Origin: Methanothrix sp.
GTDB lineage: Archaea > Halobacteriota > Methanosarcinia > Methanotrichales > Methanotrichaceae
Length of the DNA: 64,000 nucleotides
Direction of reading: 5' to 3'
NCBI RefSeq assembly: GCF_030055635.1
Contig: NZ_JASFYM010000004.1
Span: forward strand, 42,541 to 106,540
Shown: in pieces, positions 60,557-64,000 of the stretch
Numbering within the stretch: the first letter of the stretch is position 1
How the letters are laid out: every line of letters begins with the position of its first letter
Translations under genes and position numbers: made by a program
The notes under the pieces: generated by a model
What the model saw: the letters and a program-made list of their open reading frames with translations, nothing else
The model's database searches: none
What the model was told of the DNA's origin: nothing

Positions 60557-62443
60557 ATGGACTACCGCGCGCTCGGTCTTGTCTGCGGCATAGAGATTCA
60601 TCAGCAGCTTGACACAAGATGCAAGCTCTTCTGCCGCTGCCCCACTCTGCACAGAGAGGTTGAGGACTCGAACTTCGAGTTCTTCAGGTACCTCAGGCCT
60701 GCGAGGAGCGAGCTCGGGGAGATCGACAGGGCGGCCCTTGAGGAGACTCTTGTGTCGAGGAGGTTCATATACAAATCCTACGATACAACCTGTCTGGTGG
60801 AGGCTGATGAGGAGCCCCCAAGGGAGCTCAACCGGGAGGCGCTCGAGATCGCCCTGGTGATCGCACGCCTTCTCAGGATGCGCATAGTCGATGAGATCCA
60901 CACTATGCGCAAGACCGTGATAGATGGCTCGAACACCTCTGGGTTCCAGAGAACCGCATTCATCGCGTCCAGTGGATCCATAGACACATCATGCGGGCCT
61001 GTGGGCATAGGCATACTCTGTCTGGAGGAGGAGGCCGCCAGGATAATCGAGGACCGCGGCGATGAGGTGGTCTACTCCCTCGACAGGCTTGGCATCCCGC
61101 TCGTCGAGATCGGGACAGCTCCTGATATAGTATCCCCACAGCACGCCAGAGAGGTGGCCCAGCACATCGGCATGATACTCCGATCCACAGGGAGGGTCAA
61201 GCGCGGCCTCGGCACGATAAGGCAGGACGTGAATGTATCGATCGCCGGTGGCGCAAGGGTCGAGATCAAGGGCGTTCAGGAGCTGAACCTGATAGAGAGG
61301 ATCGTCGAGCTTGAGGTCCTCCGTCAGGTCAGGCTGCTCGAGATAAGGGATGAGCTCCGGAGGAGGGGCGCCCGGGTATCTGGGGATATCATCGATGCAA
61401 CAGATCTCTTCTCAAACACGCGCTCGAAGGTCATCGCAAAAGCGCTCAAGAGCGGCGGCGTTGTTCTCGCCACAAGGCTTGATGGCTTCAACGAGCTGAT
61501 CGGAAAGGAGGTGCAGCCAGGAAGGCGCCTCGGCACAGAGCTCTCAGACAGGGCGAAGCGCGCAGGCGTCGGTGGCATATTCCACACTGACGAGCTGCCG
61601 GCATATGGAATAACAGAAGAGGAGGTATCATCGCTCAGGAGCCTGCTGAGCTGCGGGGAGAACGATGCTGTGGTGATGGTTGCAGCGCCTCCTGATAGGG
61701 CGAGGAAGGCGATGGATGCTGTGATCGAGCGCGCCCGCGAGGCTCTTGTGTGTGTGCCTGAGGAGACCAGGAGAGCGCTTCCTGATGGCACATCTGAGTA
61801 CATGCGCCCGCTTCCAGGATCGGCGAGGATGTACCCTGAGACGGATGTACCGCCTGTCGTTGTAGATAAAGAGATGGTTGAGCAGCTGAGGCTTCCAGAG
61901 CTTGTTGTGGAGAGGGCTGAGAGGTACCAGAGGGAGTACGGGCTGAGCCCGGAGCAGGCCAGGATAATGGCGGCCTCATCAAACTACCAGCTCTTCGAGG
62001 AGATCGTGCGGGCATACAGCGTGCAGCCATCGCTAGTTGTGAGATCTCTCGAGTCCACGCCTGTTGAGCTAGCGAGGGATGGCGTGCCCGTTTACAGGCT
62101 CAGCGAGAGGCATTTCATTGGCTGCTTCGAGCTGCTCTCGCAGAACAGGATCGCAAAGGAGGGCATACCGGCGCTCCTCAAGGCCATGGCCGAGAACCCT
62201 GATGCTGATCCGGAGGTGGCAGCGCGGGCAGCAGGTCTCATGAGCCTGGGCGCATCAGAGGTCGAGAGGATCGTTCATGAGATCGTCTCCGCAAAGATCG
62301 ATCTCGTCAGGGAGAGGGGCGAGCGTGCGATCGGGCCTCTCATGGGGCTCGCGATGGAGCAGCTGAGGGGCAGGGCTGATGGCGCGGCTGTGAGCGCTCT
62401 TATAAAGAAGGAGATAAACGCGATTCTCGGGAAGTCTGTCTGA
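60557..62443 (+). CDS. gatE: Glu-tRNA(Gln) amidotransferase subunit E
   Basis: 628 residues, archaeal-specific. With GatD it converts Glu-tRNA(Gln) to Gln-tRNA(Gln). GLVCGIEIHQQLDT at the N-terminus, DGSNTSGFQRTAFIA, RLGIPLVEIGTAPDI, and GRVKRGLGTIRQDVNVSIAGGARVEIKGVQEL are the GatB/E core. An inserted GAD-like domain at ~280-410 and a C-terminal YqeY-type tail domain follow. GatD is not adjacent. Confidence 0.96.
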   Translation: MDYRALGLVCGIEIHQQLDTRCKLFCRCPTLHREVEDSNFEFFRYLRPARSELGEIDRAALEETLVSRRFIYKSYDTTCLVEADEEPPRELNREALEIALVIARLLRMRIVDEIHTMRKTVIDGSNTSGFQRTAFIASSGSIDTSCGPVGIGILCLEEEAARIIEDRGDEVVYSLDRLGIPLVEIGTAPDIVSPQHAREVAQHIGMILRSTGRVKRGLGTIRQDVNVSIAGGARVEIKGVQELNLIERIVELEVLRQVRLLEIRDELRRRGARVSGDIIDATDLFSNTRSKVIAKALKSGGVVLATRLDGFNELIGKEVQPGRRLGTELSDRAKRAGVGGIFHTDELPAYGITEEEVSSLRSLLSCGENDAVVMVAAPPDRARKAMDAVIERAREALVCVPEETRRALPDGTSEYMRPLPGSARMYPETDVPPVVVDKEMVEQLRLPELVVERAERYQREYGLSPEQARIMAASSNYQLFEEIVRAYSVQPSLVVRSLESTPVELARDGVPVYRLSERHFIGCFELLSQNRIAKEGIPALLKAMAENPDADPEVAARAAGLMSLGASEVERIVHEIVSAKIDLVRERGERAIGPLMGLAMEQLRGRADGAAVSALIKKEINAILGKSV

Positions 62444-62654
62444 TCCAGGATATCCACAGATCTGTTCAGCGATCCCAGCTGTGCCTTTTTCATGCTCGTG
62501 CCTGAAGGATGAGGAAGTGCACCCAGGAGGTCCCGCTCGTGTGATCGCCACATACAGGTTGAATTCCTCTGGGATACCAGCGGAGAGCATGGTCAGACTG
62601 TCTCACACAAACCCCCATCCTGACCCTGGATTCCCATGCGCACATCTGGCGGTT

Positions 62655-63752
62655 TCATATCATCTCCAAGTATATCAGCGGAGCGAGGGCGATCAGTGTC
62701 ACTCCGGTGATTATCCGGATGGCAACGCGATGCTCGTGCCTGAAGCGCTCGACCATCTCGGGCTGCATGCCGAGGGCGATGGCTCCCCCAAGCAGCATCA
62801 CGGGGAGGACAACGCCGAGGTTGTACAGAATGAGGTACAGGACCGCTGATGATGCGTAGCCCTTTGTGTAGATTATGCTGATGATCGCCACGTAAACCGC
62901 TCCAACGCATGGAGCCTTGACCATGGAGAAGAGCATTCCCAGCAGGAAATATGCTGCGAGGCTCCGAGTGTCAGCTGCGGCCTGGAAGTACCTCAGTATC
63001 CAGTCTGTTCTGAACAGAGAGCGGCCGCTCGAGCCAAGGCGCCTTGCGTCCTCGAGCTGGAGCATCCCGAGGAGGATCAGAAGCGCGCTCAGCACCAGCC
63101 TGAGCATCGAGGCTGTATCGCTGTCCTGCATCATCCTGAAGAGACCCATGCCGAATATCAGGTACACAGAGAGTATGCCCAGGGAGAAGAACAGGATCAT
63201 TGAGAGCAGATCCCTTCTGCGCCCCGAGCTTGACAGAACTGTGGTCGCAAGGAACGCGAGTATGGCGAGGAGGCATGGGTTGAACCCAGCAAGAAGACCG
63301 GCGATCAGGACCGTAAGCGCTGTGGATGGGGTGATGCTCTCAAATAGCTCCGATGGGTATGGGGTCTCAGATGTGCTTGTGGGAGCTCCGCCCTCGAGGG
63401 CTGAGATTATGAGCTCCCTCAGCATGCTCTCATTGCCGTCGTAATCCCTGTATCCTATAACAGAGCTGCCGATTATTATCGACGGTATGTCCTTGACCCT
63501 GAACTCTTTTATGATCCTGCGTCCATCCTCACTGGTGTATGTGTACTCCTGGATCTGGACGTCATTGTGACTGGAGAGCACATCGTTCAGCACCCTGTGG
63601 GCTGCAGCGCATTTTGCGCATCCGGGAGCTGTCAGGATCAGAACGTCCTCGCATGCAGCTGTATGCACGCAGAGGAATATAGCGAGGGCTGGAACCAGCA
63701 TCCTCAAAACGTTGCGAAAGGTGTTACCTGCTGCAGATCTGCTTGAGTGCAT
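62655..63752 (-). CDS. Thioredoxin-CcdA fusion, thiol-redox membrane protein
   Basis: 365 residues. A signal segment (~17-33) is followed by a thioredoxin-like domain with CAKC (about residues 45-48) and a cis-Pro in DIPSIIIG, to ~115. After a Ser/Thr-rich linker, six hydrophobic helices form a CcdA/DsbD-like module with the two conserved cysteines in FNPCLLAI and KAPCVGAV. It is expected to move electrons across the membrane to extracytoplasmic disulfides; the fused thioredoxin would be its partner. An internal ATG at 63701 is another possible start. A permease gene is directly upstream. Confidence 0.85.
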   Translation of the reverse strand: MHSSRSAAGNTFRNVLRMLVPALAIFLCVHTAACEDVLILTAPGCAKCAAAHRVLNDVLSSHNDVQIQEYTYTSEDGRRIIKEFRVKDIPSIIIGSSVIGYRDYDGNESMLRELIISALEGGAPTSTSETPYPSELFESITPSTALTVLIAGLLAGFNPCLLAILAFLATTVLSSSGRRRDLLSMILFFSLGILSVYLIFGMGLFRMMQDSDTASMLRLVLSALLILLGMLQLEDARRLGSSGRSLFRTDWILRYFQAAADTRSLAAYFLLGMLFSMVKAPCVGAVYVAIISIIYTKGYASSAVLYLILYNLGVVLPVMLLGGAIALGMQPEMVERFRHEHRVAIRIITGVTLIALAPLIYLEMI

Positions 63753-63794
63753 GTTCTATTATCCTGTTTATTCGCTGCAGACTGTCACCTTAAT

Positions 63795-64000
63795 TCAGGA
63801 GACCAGCGCCCCATAGAGCATGCCGATGAGCGTCGATATCATCACTACTAGCGTGATGTATGTTCCGGCCCTTCTCGGACCTATGACCCTCGCGATCACT
63901 ATCATGTTCGGGAGGCTCAGCGATGGGCCGGCGAGAAGAAGCGCCAGCGCAGGGCCCGGGGCGGTGACGCCCGAGCTGTAACCGAAGAGCGTTCCGACTA
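63795..64000 (-). CDS. C-terminal end of a permease (PF03773/ArsP-like), cut by window edge
   Basis: About 68 residues read in from the right edge and end at a TGA at 63795-63797. Two hydrophobic helices are seen with LLLAGPSLSLPNMIVIARVIGPRRAGTYITLVVM split between them, which resembles the end of YraQ/ArsP-type permeases (LxGP-LSLP). It is on the same strand as the thioredoxin-CcdA gene, 42 nt upstream of it. In bacteria such permeases are often next to thioredoxin genes, which fits. Confidence 0.7.
   Translation of the reverse strand, partial: VGTLFGYSSGVTAPGPALALLLAGPSLSLPNMIVIARVIGPRRAGTYITLVVMISTLIGMLYGALVS

Overview
The window looks like chromosomal DNA of a methanogenic euryarchaeon, most likely Methanothrix (Methanosaeta). 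The evidence is a split RNA polymerase subunit B (B' and B''), an archaeal histone, ABCE1, EF-1A and EF-2, GatE, deoxyhypusine synthase, F430 biosynthesis genes (cfbB, cfbC), Mer (methylene-tetrahydromethanopterin reductase), the phosphomevalonate dehydratase (aconitase-X) pair of the archaeal mevalonate pathway, geranylgeranyl reductase, and a DUF1608-type S-layer protein. The genus call is inference; the methanogen call is firm. Many genes are leaderless or have strong Shine-Dalgarno (SD) sites, and several key genes use TTG, GTG or apparently CTG starts.

Layout. 1-3.5 kb: the tail of a secreted Cys-rich protein, a tRNA-Leu relic, and a 937-residue surface protein with five DUF11-like repeats. 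3.5-8.1 kb (minus strand): fusA, tuf, rps10, tRNA-Arg with an intron, engB. This block is flanked by ~155 bp direct repeats. 8.1-13.4 kb: ABCE1, a GDT1-type transporter, a CDF metal exporter and small membrane or secreted proteins. 13.9-17.4 kb: an unknown membrane-anchored protein, then rpl7ae-rps28e-rpl24e-ndk, a DUF99 gene, and on the opposite strand an RNase P RNA gene whose 3' end runs into the DUF99 coding region. 17.8-27.4 kb: thrS, an S-layer protein, cfbC-cfbB, deoxyhypusine synthase, and Nre with a C-terminal PCNA-binding box. 27.6-31 kb: two B12/radical-SAM enzymes and a small zinc-ribbon-like protein. 31-36 kb: DUF2284, then SAM hydroxide adenosyltransferase-mer-nadM, then the two aconitase-X subunits. 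36-40.4 kb: a His-ladder miniprotein and a three-gene split glutamate synthase. 40.6-44.6 kb: tRNA-Gly, cyclophilin, and an operon thioredoxin-like-tpiA-acylphosphatase-ferredoxin-geranylgeranyl reductase. 45.3-48.4 kb: a secreted M-crystallin-like beta-gamma crystallin, a drug-type ABC exporter and FdhD. 48.8-57.9 kb (minus): rpoH-rpoB2-rpoB1-rpoA1-rpoA2-rpl30e-nusA-rps12-rps7, preceded by tRNA-Lys with an intron. 58-64 kb: leuB-like and leuD, histone, gatE, a thioredoxin-CcdA fusion and a permease fragment.

Two structural themes stand out. First, the usual archaeal series rpoH...rps12-rps7-fusA-tuf-rps10 is present in the right order and on one strand, but about 40.7 kb of unrelated genes lies between rps7 and fusA. 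Second, the intergenic regions carry two families of small dispersed repeats: a 117-bp MITE-like element with 15-bp terminal inverted repeats and 8-bp target duplications (three copies), and a ~50-bp hairpin element resembling ends of IS200/IS605-type elements (at least four good copies plus degenerate ones). No transposase gene is visible in the window.
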